Shown in pieces: positions 1-6,045 of a stretch of DNA of 11,542 nt. Location of the stretch: the NCBI GenBank assembly GCA_025355035.1, contig JANXLS010000575.1, positions 1 through 11,542 of the forward strand. The letters run 5' to 3'. The notes under the pieces are model-generated. The model was not told the origin of the DNA. It searched no databases and saw only the letters and a list, made by a program, of their open reading frames with translations. The stretch's first letter is position 1, and every line of letters begins with the position of its first letter. Both the position numbers and the translations under genes were made by a program. The DNA comes from Planctomycetota bacterium. Lineage in GTDB: Bacteria; Planctomycetota; SZUA-567; H5-PLA8.

Positions 1-1
1 C

Positions 2-145
2 GCCGTTGTCGATGAAGGCCTTTCGCGCAGAATCGGTGGCGTTCAATTCAAGGACGGCGACCTGCAAGGCCAAGCGCTGGGAAAGAAAATCGGGATCGCC
101 GTTTGGAGCAAAGCGAAGGGCTATTTTGGGGGCACCGTAAAATAG
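2..145 (+). CDS. C-terminal fragment of an unidentified protein
   Basis: An open frame enters from the left edge and runs 47 codons to a TAG at 143-145. The visible peptide starts AVVDEGLSRRIGGVQF and ends in a basic, aromatic segment (VWSKAKGYFGGTVK). It contains no membrane segment and no catalytic motif that I can name. Codon use is GC-rich at third positions, like the neighbouring genes, and a 9-bp hairpin begins inside the stop codon, which supports a genuine gene end. I do not recognise the family. The ending vaguely recalls the C-terminus of SYLF-type lipid-binding domains (aromatic, SK.KG.F.G), but the match is too short to name it. Only the 3' end is here, so length and start are unknown. 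Confidence 0.55.
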   Translation, partial: AVVDEGLSRRIGGVQFKDGDLQGQALGKKIGIAVWSKAKGYFGGTVK

Positions 146-166
146 AGTCGAAATCCGTTCGACTCT
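144..166. terminator. Hairpin terminator candidate at convergent gene ends
   Basis: AGAGTCGAA (144-152) and TTCGACTCT (158-166) form a perfect 9-bp stem with a 5-nt loop. It starts within the TAG of the plus-strand gene. Read on the plus strand, the T-run comes only at 177-180. Read on the minus strand, the stem is followed at once by ATTTTA. It may work in both directions between the two convergent transcripts. Confidence 0.5.
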
Positions 167-186
167 GTTGAGTGAATTTTCTCGTG

Positions 187-210
187 AAAAGAACCGAACC
201 CATTTCGGTT
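187..210 (-). terminator. Rho-independent terminator of the HEAT operon
   Basis: On the minus strand, AACCGAA, a 5-nt loop and TTCGGTT (204-210 pairing with 192-198) are followed by C and TTTT (190-187). The left arm is preceded by A residues that can extend the stem into the T-run. It lies 5 bp after the TAA of the lipoprotein gene, the usual place for an intrinsic terminator. The stem is short and only moderately GC-rich. Confidence 0.6.
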
Positions 211-215
211 TTGCG

Positions 216-905
216 TTAGCGATTGACTTCTCCGCTGAACGCAGGCTGAAGCTCGCGCTTCGGCTGAATCTGCGCTTCGCGCGGCATATCTTTTTCGTAC
301 TTCGTCGGCGGATACACGGCACCTTTGCGCGTTTCGTACTGGTACCAGCGGCGGTACTGATCGACGCCTTGTGCGCGGGCAACTTCGCCGCTCGACGGAT
401 CGTAACCGAAGTCACGCGCCGAGTAACTCTGCACGGCGCGGAACGCTGTTTCTCGGATGCCGTATTCTTTGTCAGCAAGGCATTCGATCAAATCGCCCAG
501 CGAATCTTTGTTCCCGTAAGCGACCGTCAGGCGCAACGCCGGAGCGCGCTGCTCGACGTTATTGCTCTTCAGCAACGGACGAACTTTGCGCGTCACGATC
601 GAACCGACGCCGGGCTTTTGGCCCCAATACATCAGCTGTTCTTCGGCGGTCACAGCAATGCCCGCGCTGGTTTTCTGGAGGTTGTCGACCAGCGTCGAGA
701 CGGCCGCTTCCGGCTCCATGTCGTCGCGAACTTCCTTCATCTTCTCGGCTTTGCGCTTGCTGTTGTCCGCGCTACCCGCGCCGAAGCCGGCGTATTGGTC
801 GGTCGGCAGCGGCTTGTTCATCGCCTTTTTCGCCGCTTCTGACGTGCAGCCGGCCAGTATCGCAACCAAGGCCACGCACACCATCGTTCGCACACACAAT
901 CCCAT
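216..905 (-). CDS. HEAT-like repeat lipoprotein
   Basis: This 229-aa predicted lipoprotein has a basic and hydrophobic signal segment at residues 1-19, ending in the lipobox LAGC with Cys20 as the lipidation site. After a low-complexity stretch (20-65), residues 66-190 are helical. They contain HEAT-like units, for example the segment around RAPALRLTVAYG (120-131) and GIRETAFRAVQSYS (149-162). Next comes the motif FGYDP...ARA...YRRWYQ (166-189), a known ending of bacterial HEAT proteins. The tail (190-229) is charged and Pro-rich. I chose ATG 903-905 because it directly precedes the signal peptide and has GTGGGGG five bases upstream; the longer frame to 1100 would bury the lipobox. The gene lies 37 bp after the membrane HEAT gene, so the two are probably cotranscribed. 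The role is likely a protein-binding scaffold on the outer face of a membrane; the partner is unknown. Confidence 0.8.
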   Translation of the reverse strand: MGLCVRTMVCVALVAILAGCTSEAAKKAMNKPLPTDQYAGFGAGSADNSKRKAEKMKEVRDDMEPEAAVSTLVDNLQKTSAGIAVTAEEQLMYWGQKPGVGSIVTRKVRPLLKSNNVEQRAPALRLTVAYGNKDSLGDLIECLADKEYGIRETAFRAVQSYSARDFGYDPSSGEVARAQGVDQYRRWYQYETRKGAVYPPTKYEKDMPREAQIQPKRELQPAFSGEVNR

Positions 906-942
906 ATCATCCCCCACTTTTTGAAAGCTTGAGCGCCTATTT

Positions 943-2685
943 TTACTTCTTTCCAGCGTTCTCGTCAAGAGTTTGGTATTTCGAGAACGTGTATTTGTTG
1001 TTCTGGTATTTTTTCTGAATCGCCAGAATTTCGTTGTCGTCTTCCGAATCGTCCTTCTTATTGAGTTCGAGACATTTTTCCAACAAATCGAAACCGTCAT
1101 TGGTCAATTTCGCCAGTTCCGGGTAGATCTTTTTGTCGTTCTTGTCGTCCTTCTTGTTCGCGGCGAGGCCTCGATCTGCGGCGGTTTTCAGTTTCGTCAG
1201 CGCTTCTTCTTTGGTCTTTTCGCGCAACGAAATGTTCTCCCACCACGCGTTCCAGCGCGCAAGGTCCCACGTCTTGCGTTCCGCTTCGCGCTTGGGATCG
1301 TTCTGGATGTTCGTCATTTTAATCACCGCGTCGCGAATGCCCGCGAAGCCGTCGGCGTGTTTGTTCATCTGCTCTATCAACACGCCGATCACGGGAATGT
1401 CCTTGCCTTTGCTGCGCGCCCCCAGCGCCTTCGACAGCGCCCCCAGCGTGTTCCCCTGCGGATTGGTAGCGAACGATTCGACTAGAATTTTCTTCGACCC
1501 CTCGTCGCGCAATTCGCCCAACGTGTCGGCGCATTGAACGCGGACGCTTTCGTCGGCGTCGACGATCAGCGGACGCAACTGCGACGCATCGCCGGAAACG
1601 CCCGTCACTTGAATGCACTTGAGCGCCAATTTGCGGATGTCGGCCGACGTATCTTTCAGCGCTTTCGTGACGCCTTCAGCGGCCTTCGAATCGGCCGGGC
1701 GCTTGCCCAACGCCGTGACGATCTCCCTGCGCACGGATTCTTCCGGACTCGAAACAAGCGGGAGCAAATCGTCGCTCTTGGCCTTGTCGCGAATTTTTTT
1801 AAACGCCGAGCCGGCGTCGTTCTTCAGATCCTTGTCGGAGGATGCGACGGCCATCAACAGCGCGCCCGCCGCTTCGGGCAGCGCAGTAAATGCGAGGCCT
1901 TTGCGAGCCTTTGATTTAATCCCAGCATCGGAATCTTTGGTTGCGACGGCGACCAACGAAATGCAAACGCCCGGTGACGGAATGCCAGCGAGCGTTTCGA
2001 CTGCCGCGGATCGGACTTTCGCGTCCGCGTTCTTCGTCTCCGGCAGCAATGCGGCGGCCATCATCGCGAGGCGCGTCGCGTCGCTTTCCTGCAACTTGCG
2101 GTCAGCGTCGTCCTTCGTGATCGATTTTACAACCACACCGAGGCGTTCCACAAACGCGCACTTTCCCGCGGCGTCAAGCTTCGGCAGAGTCTGCGTCAAT
2201 TCTTCAAGCGCCGACGTTCCAAGCGCGTTGCTCTCCTGCGCGATCAGCGACATTCCGTAAGCAGAGGCATCGCGCGTCAGCGGGTCCGTACTCCCCAAGC
2301 GCTGGTCGAAAATATGGTATGCCGCACCGTCGTGGCGCGAGTACAAAGCGTCCGCAGCTTGCTGGCGTTCGGACAACGTCGCGGCCGATTCAATGGCATT
2401 GATGTACCGCGAGCGCATGAACGGCCCATAGCCAAAAATCGCGACAAGCAGCAGCACGGCAGCAGCGATGCCGCCAATCTTGTACGACGTCGGAATTGCA
2501 GCAGGCGACGAGGGTCGCGTGGCTCTGCGCCCCGAGTTCGGGCGATGTATCGGAGCGTCCTCGGATTCGCTTTCGATTTCGTCTTCGGCGGGACGTGCAA
2601 CAATAGGTCTGGGCGAAATTCCGCTCGGGCGGCGAGTGCCTGCCGTTACGGGACGACGTATATTCTTACCGGGCAGCTCAGCCAC
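943..2685 (-). CDS. Membrane-anchored HEAT-repeat protein
   Basis: This 580-aa protein has four parts. Residues 1-68 are disordered, rich in Arg and Pro with an acidic patch at 34-43. One membrane helix spans about 69-90 (IGGIAAAVLLLVAIFGYG). A long alpha-helical repeat region covers about 100-460. The last part is a Lys/Asp-rich C-terminus (505-580). HEAT signatures are clear at KVRSAAVETLAGI (223-235), SVRREIVTALGKR (317-329), DIRKLALKCI (349-358) and SVRVQCADTLGEL (380-392). A Trp cluster (W473, W478, W481, W482) closes the repeats, as in many planctomycete-style HEAT proteins. The positive N-terminus suggests it is inside, with the repeats outside the cytoplasmic membrane. The start is GTG at 2683-2685, with GGAG eight bases upstream; the nearby ATG is out of frame. 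Function is inferred only as a scaffold, probably paired with the downstream lipoprotein. Confidence 0.85.
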   Translation of the reverse strand: MAELPGKNIRRPVTAGTRRPSGISPRPIVARPAEDEIESESEDAPIHRPNSGRRATRPSSPAAIPTSYKIGGIAAAVLLLVAIFGYGPFMRSRYINAIESAATLSERQQAADALYSRHDGAAYHIFDQRLGSTDPLTRDASAYGMSLIAQESNALGTSALEELTQTLPKLDAAGKCAFVERLGVVVKSITKDDADRKLQESDATRLAMMAAALLPETKNADAKVRSAAVETLAGIPSPGVCISLVAVATKDSDAGIKSKARKGLAFTALPEAAGALLMAVASSDKDLKNDAGSAFKKIRDKAKSDDLLPLVSSPEESVRREIVTALGKRPADSKAAEGVTKALKDTSADIRKLALKCIQVTGVSGDASQLRPLIVDADESVRVQCADTLGELRDEGSKKILVESFATNPQGNTLGALSKALGARSKGKDIPVIGVLIEQMNKHADGFAGIRDAVIKMTNIQNDPKREAERKTWDLARWNAWWENISLREKTKEEALTKLKTAADRGLAANKKDDKNDKKIYPELAKLTNDGFDLLEKCLELNKKDDSEDDNEILAIQKKYQNNKYTFSKYQTLDENAGKK

Positions 2686-2693
2686 CGTCGGTT

Positions 2694-2697
2694 CTCC
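2694..2697 (-). promoter_or_regulatory. Ribosome binding site deciding a GTG start
   Basis: GGAG on the minus strand lies eight bases before the GTG at 2685. It supports this non-ATG start for the membrane HEAT gene, since no in-frame ATG lies nearby upstream. Confidence 0.6.
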
Positions 2698-2814
2698 ATA
2701 AGTTCAATCGGATGAGACGATCAAAACTGTTATGTTAACAAATGTTTCACAGCAAGTCGAGACAAATCCAGTCGGGCAACGAGAATAGAATTGCACGTGA
2801 AATTCATACGGGCC

Positions 2815-3600
2815 TTACTGCGAGTTGATTCGTCTTGTCATTCCTTTCTTCAAGCGTAAAAATTGGAAAAGTACACCTATAATTACGATTGAAGTGAAAC
2901 CGAGGTTTTGCAGAGTCCAGAACGATTGCGCGTGGGCTTCCTGCAGGACCGGCGCACGCGTTCCGGGTTCAACAGTGCTTACCGTCGGATGCGGAAGCGC
3001 TTCAGTCTCAGCCGCGGAAAACGTCAACGGCGTGGTGCTGCTCAATAGCCTGTTTTCAAGCCGCATTTTTCCGTCCGAACGAATCGCCGCGATGTACGTA
3101 GCCTCCCAACGATTGCCCGGCGAGAATTCCATCTCGTTCAACATATTCTGCGTCATCACCAGCGTCCTGATCGGTTCTGCCACCGAGTAAACGATCTCGT
3201 ACGTCACGTAGGTTCGCGCAATGTCCAGTACGTGAATCGATGTTTCGTCCGGTTCGACAATCTTGCCGATGGCCCCAATTACTCCCGCGCGATTGTTCAC
3301 GTTCACGCTGAAGTGGCTGAGCAGATACGAGCCGTGCTTGCGACACGCGTTCGCCGTGATCGTGAACGCATCGTCGTTCCCCGCAGGAATCTTTTGTTCG
3401 ACAATCAATTCTTCAGTTGCTACGGAAATGTTCAGCGTGATCGCGTGTTTGTCGTTGTCGACGAGAACAACGACTTTCCCCTGCGACAGCGGATGCGCAA
3501 ACACATTTCCGCCCAACGCGACCGCAATCAAAACCCAAGCGAGAACTGTCGCGCCGATCGCTGCAGCGAGCCGGTCCATTACCACCATCGACCCGCGCAT
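2815..3600 (-). CDS. Exported protein with C-terminal membrane anchor, family uncertain
   Basis: This 261-aa protein has a signal peptide (hydrophobic 11-33, likely cleavage after NVFA at 35) whose mature end would begin HPLSQGKVVV. An extracytoplasmic domain of about 190 residues follows, mostly beta-strand-like (VVVLVDNDKHAITLNISV). A single C-terminal membrane helix (about 230-250) ends in a basic tail KKGMTRRINSQ. The HPLS start followed by alternating strands recalls the periplasmic N-terminal part of HupE/UreJ-like membrane proteins, but the His-rich multi-helix core of that family is absent. I chose ATG 3598-3600 because AAGG lies five bases upstream and the signal peptide follows; the longer frame to 3774 runs through a non-coding palindromic repeat. 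ATGs at 3588 and 3579 are alternatives. It follows the YHYH gene on the same strand after 174 bp, so cotranscription is possible but unproven. Confidence 0.7.
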   Translation of the reverse strand: MRGSMVVMDRLAAAIGATVLAWVLIAVALGGNVFAHPLSQGKVVVLVDNDKHAITLNISVATEELIVEQKIPAGNDDAFTITANACRKHGSYLLSHFSVNVNNRAGVIGAIGKIVEPDETSIHVLDIARTYVTYEIVYSVAEPIRTLVMTQNMLNEMEFSPGNRWEATYIAAIRSDGKMRLENRLLSSTTPLTFSAAETEALPHPTVSTVEPGTRAPVLQEAHAQSFWTLQNLGFTSIVIIGVLFQFLRLKKGMTRRINSQ

Positions 3601-3640
3601 TGCTACCTTGACACGCGAGCGAAGAGAGCCGGCGCCGTTG

Positions 3641-3702
3641 CCCTCTCCTGTTGTTGAGGAGAGGGCCGACGCAGGTACCCCTGCGCGGGGTGAGGGGAGA
3701 GC
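3641..3702. repeat. Palindromic extragenic repeat
   Basis: Two hairpins lie in tandem. CCCTCTCCT/AGGAGAGGG (3641-3649 with 3657-3665) is a perfect 9-bp stem, and GCAGG/CCTGC (3671-3675 with 3680-3684) is a perfect 5-bp stem. A CT-rich end at 3685-3702 follows, which on the minus strand reads CTCTCCCCTCACCCC. This phrase is typical of dispersed intergenic repeats in many GC-rich bacteria. It sits between the YHYH gene and the downstream membrane protein gene and could attenuate or end transcription, although no T-run follows. Confidence 0.6.
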
Positions 3703-3774
3703 GTGAGACTTTAGCTGCGCGCCCGTCCCCAGCAAGTGTGGACAATCGTGAACCATGTATTTCCTGTCGATCAA

Positions 3775-4860
3775 TTACTTGCCATCTTGCGTCTTCAACT
3801 TCTCTGCTTCCTCGGTCAGTCTCTTCGCTTCGTCCGTAAACTGTTTTGCGCGTTCCAAAAGCTGTTCGCGTGTCAGCTTCAGAGGCGGACCGCCCGGTTC
3901 GCCGCCAAAGCCACCGCCCGGACCACCCGGACCGCCGGGACCACCGCCACCCGGAGGGCCAAATCCAGGACCGCGCGAAGGAGGTCCAAACCCCGGTCCG
4001 CCACCAGGGCCGCCACGCGGACCACGCCCATCCATCTTGCGAAAGCTGGCATCCGGTTCACCGCGAAACGCTCGCGGAATAAACGGATAGTCTTCCGTGA
4101 TATAGTAGTGGTAAGTGCCTTCGGGATACTCCAGCGTTGCCCCCATGCGACCGTTGCAATCATCCAGATCGCCCTGACCTTTGACATACTCCCAATCCGC
4201 AGCGAACTTGCCGTCGTACTTGCCAGGCGGAGCGCCCGCCGGTCGTTCGCCGTCTTTGACTTTGTAACTGCCCTTCATCTTGCGCACACCGCTCTTCACA
4301 TCGTTCGGATCGGTGTACCCGTACTGCGAATAAATCGGAAAGCCATCCGCCGCGTATCCGACAAGCACCATCTTCTGCTTATCGACCGAGATCCGATCGA
4401 TCATACCCGTCGGCAGAGCGTGGTAATGATATTTGCCACCCGGCTGAACATGTCCGTTACTCGAATCCAGCCCGAGATTCAACCCGCCGGTCAGCGCTTC
4501 GTACTTCCATTGAAAATTGCCATTCCACATCTCAGCCGTTCCGGGATCGAAGGGTACGCCATTTAACGCCACGCCAAAAAGATTCGGACCTTGTACATGC
4601 TTTGCCGCTTCGTTCGCCTTCGGATGCACCGGCATTTTAAATTCATATTTCTGCTCTGAAATCGCATTCGGATTCCCCGGGTTCGGAAATACGCCCGGCT
4701 CGTGATCCGGGATACCATTGGCCGTGATGTATCGAAAATCGCCGCGCACCTCGATCACCGCTTTAGGCTTAAACCCCGCCACCTTCTCAGGAACCGGCGC
4801 AACATCCGCAGCGAGACACGAAAGTGCAACGAACCAACAGACCCCAAGTCGTTTCAACAT
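3775..4860 (-). CDS. YHYH-domain exported protein
   Basis: This 361-aa protein has a signal peptide at about 1-17 (MLKRLGVCWFVALSCLA); the lipobox is not canonical, so ordinary signal-peptidase cleavage is more likely. The YHYH domain spans about 45-270: NLFGVALNGVPFDPG (93-107), the name-giving GGKYHYHALP with YHYH at 144-147, DGFPIYSQYGY (172-182) and a closing GTYHYYITEDYPFIPR (248-263). A Gly/Pro-rich linker (279-327) and a charged helix (328-361) with coiled-coil character follow. ATG 4858-4860 was chosen because GGAG lies seven bases upstream and the signal peptide starts there. YHYH proteins are widespread exported proteins without a settled biochemical role; the conserved His/Tyr cluster suggests metal or ligand binding, which is an inference. 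The family assignment is firm from the motifs. Confidence 0.88.
   Translation of the reverse strand: MLKRLGVCWFVALSCLAADVAPVPEKVAGFKPKAVIEVRGDFRYITANGIPDHEPGVFPNPGNPNAISEQKYEFKMPVHPKANEAAKHVQGPNLFGVALNGVPFDPGTAEMWNGNFQWKYEALTGGLNLGLDSSNGHVQPGGKYHYHALPTGMIDRISVDKQKMVLVGYAADGFPIYSQYGYTDPNDVKSGVRKMKGSYKVKDGERPAGAPPGKYDGKFAADWEYVKGQGDLDDCNGRMGATLEYPEGTYHYYITEDYPFIPRAFRGEPDASFRKMDGRGPRGGPGGGPGFGPPSRGPGFGPPGGGGPGGPGGPGGGFGGEPGGPPLKLTREQLLERAKQFTDEAKRLTEEAEKLKTQDGK
3880..4026 (-). repeat. Gly/Pro-rich low-complexity tract inside the YHYH gene
   Basis: Codons 279-327 of the YHYH gene encode repeated GPG, GFGPP and PGG units, about 49 residues made almost only of Gly, Pro, Arg and Phe. Near-identical subunits such as GPGFGPP occur twice (288-294 and 297-303), which suggests growth by slippage or unequal exchange. 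It probably forms a flexible spacer between the folded domain and the C-terminal helix. Confidence 0.8.
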
Positions 4861-5014
4861 GACAATGCTCCAAGGACGGTTGATGATGTCCGTTTTTAGA
4901 ATGTGCCACCTCGCCATCCAGTTACAGACTTTCTCAAAGTATTTCTAAACCGTTCCATCTCATCGCATTCAAGCCTGCACCTCAAACCTCGATCACCTTC
5001 AACCTCTGCCACTT
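4861..5014 (-). other. Leader region upstream of the YHYH gene, no clear promoter
   Basis: This is the first part of a 640-bp stretch without a convincing gene. I see the GGAG ribosome binding site (about 4868-4871) but no pair of -35 and -10 boxes that I would defend. Short open frames here lack ribosome binding sites and recognisable protein features. Confidence 0.4.
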
Positions 5015-5127
5015 CATTTCAATTCACGTTTCACAAGTTGCACATATGTGCACAAAGCCGCCAAAATCTCCTACCCGCCCCGCGCCACATTCCATTCCAG
5101 TTCACGTTACAAAAGATGCACAATGTG
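5015..5127. promoter_or_regulatory. Imperfect direct repeat with operator-like palindrome
   Basis: Two related units of 36 and 35 bp, 5015-5050 and 5093-5127, match at about 30 of 36 positions and start 78 bp apart. Unit 1 ends in the perfect 14-bp palindrome TGCACATATGTGCA (5039-5052). Unit 2 carries a degenerate version, TGCACAATGTGTA (5118-5130). A palindrome plus a second weaker copy is the usual look of a dimeric repressor or activator site. It lies roughly 180-270 bp upstream of the YHYH start. The regulator is unknown, and two copies are too few and too divergent for a CRISPR array. Confidence 0.45.
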
Positions 5128-5130
5128 TAG

Positions 5131-5240
5131 ATAATCAAATAAATGAAATATAGATACTGATATAAATTACCATAAAATAGCACTAAATTTAGACGATTCT
5201 TCCTCGATTTCATTCAACAATTTAAGCAAAAATGAATAAT
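5131..5240. other. AT-rich island
   Basis: By direct count, 24 of these 110 bases are G or C (about 22%), far below the surrounding genes. It includes the 10-bp palindrome CTAAATTTAG (5183-5192) and many A/T runs, but no open frame with a ribosome binding site. It could be a promoter or UP-element region, a protein-bending site, or inserted foreign DNA. Confidence 0.6.
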
Positions 5241-5248
5241 CGTTTCGG

Positions 5249-5443
5249 AAGCCCGGGCTTTTTCAAACACTCTTTATCAACGCGAAGTGTGTTGAAATCG
5301 ACGGGTGGGAAGCGGGTGGCCAAGGCCGGGCGAGCATACAGGAAATCCCACCGCGGGGATAGAGGGCGCATTCGCCCGATACCCCGGGATGGTCCAGTTT
5401 TAGAGTAGCCGACCCCGGAGGGGTCTTCGGAGAGATTCCTCCG
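5249..5443. repeat. Hairpin-rich GC segment, probable extragenic repeat or structured RNA
   Basis: Several short perfect inverted repeats follow one another: AAGCCCGGGCTT (5249-5260, then TTT), ATCCC/GGGAT (5345-5349 with 5356-5360), GGGCG/CGCCC (5364-5368 with 5373-5377), GACCCC/GGGGTC with a 3-nt loop (5411-5425) and CGGAG/CTCCG (5428-5432 with 5439-5443). The change from the AT island to this block is abrupt, near 5245. A 76-codon minus-strand frame crosses it, but its sequence is dictated by the hairpins and no ribosome binding site is seen. I read it as non-coding: a dispersed repeat or a structured RNA. Confidence 0.45.
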
Positions 5444-5500
5444 TGTTCGTACGCATTAGTGTTAGGGCGAGTGAATAATAATCTCCGTTTCAACCCCCCA

Positions 5501-5722
5501 TTATAACTTATTCTCTTTCCGATGCTCCTTCAACCCCGTGCAATGCATCGCCATCATGTCCGGCTTGTGCTTGTTCAACGAGCGTTCGATGTTGTACCCG
5601 TCAATGCTGCGGTCAGTCTTCTTGATCGCGTCGGCTGCCGCTTGAATCTTTGCCGCGGCGGCGACCAATTCGGTCCAACCTTCTTCCGCGGTCTGCCAAG
5701 GGTTCACTGCGCTGTCGGCCAT
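5501..5722 (-). CDS. Small hypothetical protein (73 aa)
   Basis: A short soluble protein: MADSAVNPWQTAEEGWTELV, then an Ala-rich helix (AAAAKIQAAADAIKK, about 21-35), then a basic, His- and Met-containing tail ending HRKENKL. There is no signal peptide or membrane segment. The start ATG at 5720-5722 has GGAG nine bases upstream across an A-run. An in-frame ATG at 5770 would add 16 residues with a poorer ribosome site. Codons are GC-rich in third position like the other genes, which argues for real coding. I do not recognise the family. It stands alone, divergent from the kinase gene, with about 420 bp between their starts. It has no clear terminator of its own. Confidence 0.6.
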   Translation of the reverse strand: MADSAVNPWQTAEEGWTELVAAAAKIQAAADAIKKTDRSIDGYNIERSLNKHKPDMMAMHCTGLKEHRKENKL

Positions 5723-5955
5723 TCTTTTTTTCTCCAAAAATAGTGTGTCCGATGGATTTATCATCCCCATCCACCGAATTCAAATGACGAAAGCACTTTA
5801 TCGCAACATTATCGGTCGTTCATGCATTCAAATTTAGCAAAAATCCGCGGCTTCCCCCAACTTAATCCAACTTTTCTTGCTTGAAATCCATCCGAATTCA
5901 GCTAAAAGTAAACTGACCAATATTTCTGGAGGGGATGTTGTTTCAAAGCGCTATG

Positions 5956-5961
5956 TATAAT
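5956..5961 (+). promoter_or_regulatory. Possible -10 box for the kinase gene
   Basis: A perfect TATAAT lies 184 bases before the kinase start codon. No good -35 hexamer is found at 16-18 bp spacing, so it would need an activator or be weak. If used, transcription would begin near 5968 and give a leader of about 178 nt. The rest of the 423-bp gene-free stretch 5723-6145 shows no other convincing promoter. Confidence 0.35.
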
Positions 5962-5976
5962 CTGCGATTGAATTTA

Positions 5977-5988
5977 CGACGATCGTCG
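5977..5988. promoter_or_regulatory. 12-bp palindrome near the putative transcription start
   Basis: CGACGATCGTCG is a perfect palindrome 15 bp after the TATAAT. It is flanked by near-identical short repeats, GCGATTGAA (5964-5972) and GCGATTTGAA (5988-5997). Its place just after the putative start point would suit a repressor site; the binding protein is unknown. Confidence 0.35.
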
Positions 5989-6045
5989 CGATTTGAACAC
6001 TGTGCCTGTTTTTGACGCATGGAACAGTCGTTTTTGCACTCCAAA

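Noticed and set aside
906..1100. Longer start for the lipoprotein gene
   Set aside because: The extension overlaps the upstream HEAT gene in another frame and would place the signal peptide inside the protein.
3601..3774. N-terminal extension of the 261-aa membrane protein
   Set aside because: It translates the palindromic extragenic repeat and precedes a clear signal peptide with its own ribosome site.
4861..4917. Longer start for the YHYH protein
   Set aside because: The internal ATG at 4860 has GGAG seven bases upstream and begins the signal peptide.
5015..5127. CRISPR array
   Set aside because: Only two units, about 83% alike, with a single 42-bp gap and no cas genes.
4903..5130. 75-codon plus-strand frame with a repeated peptide (FQFT..K.H)
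   Set aside because: The repetition comes from the DNA direct repeat, whose 78-bp spacing happens to be a multiple of three; no ribosome site is present.
5031..5213. 60-codon minus-strand frame with hydrophobic Tyr/Leu-rich start
   Set aside because: The apparent membrane segment is a product of the AT-rich island and there is no ribosome site.
5263..5493. 76-codon minus-strand frame
   Set aside because: It lies over a hairpin-rich block, lacks a ribosome site, and its residues follow the palindromes and not a protein pattern.
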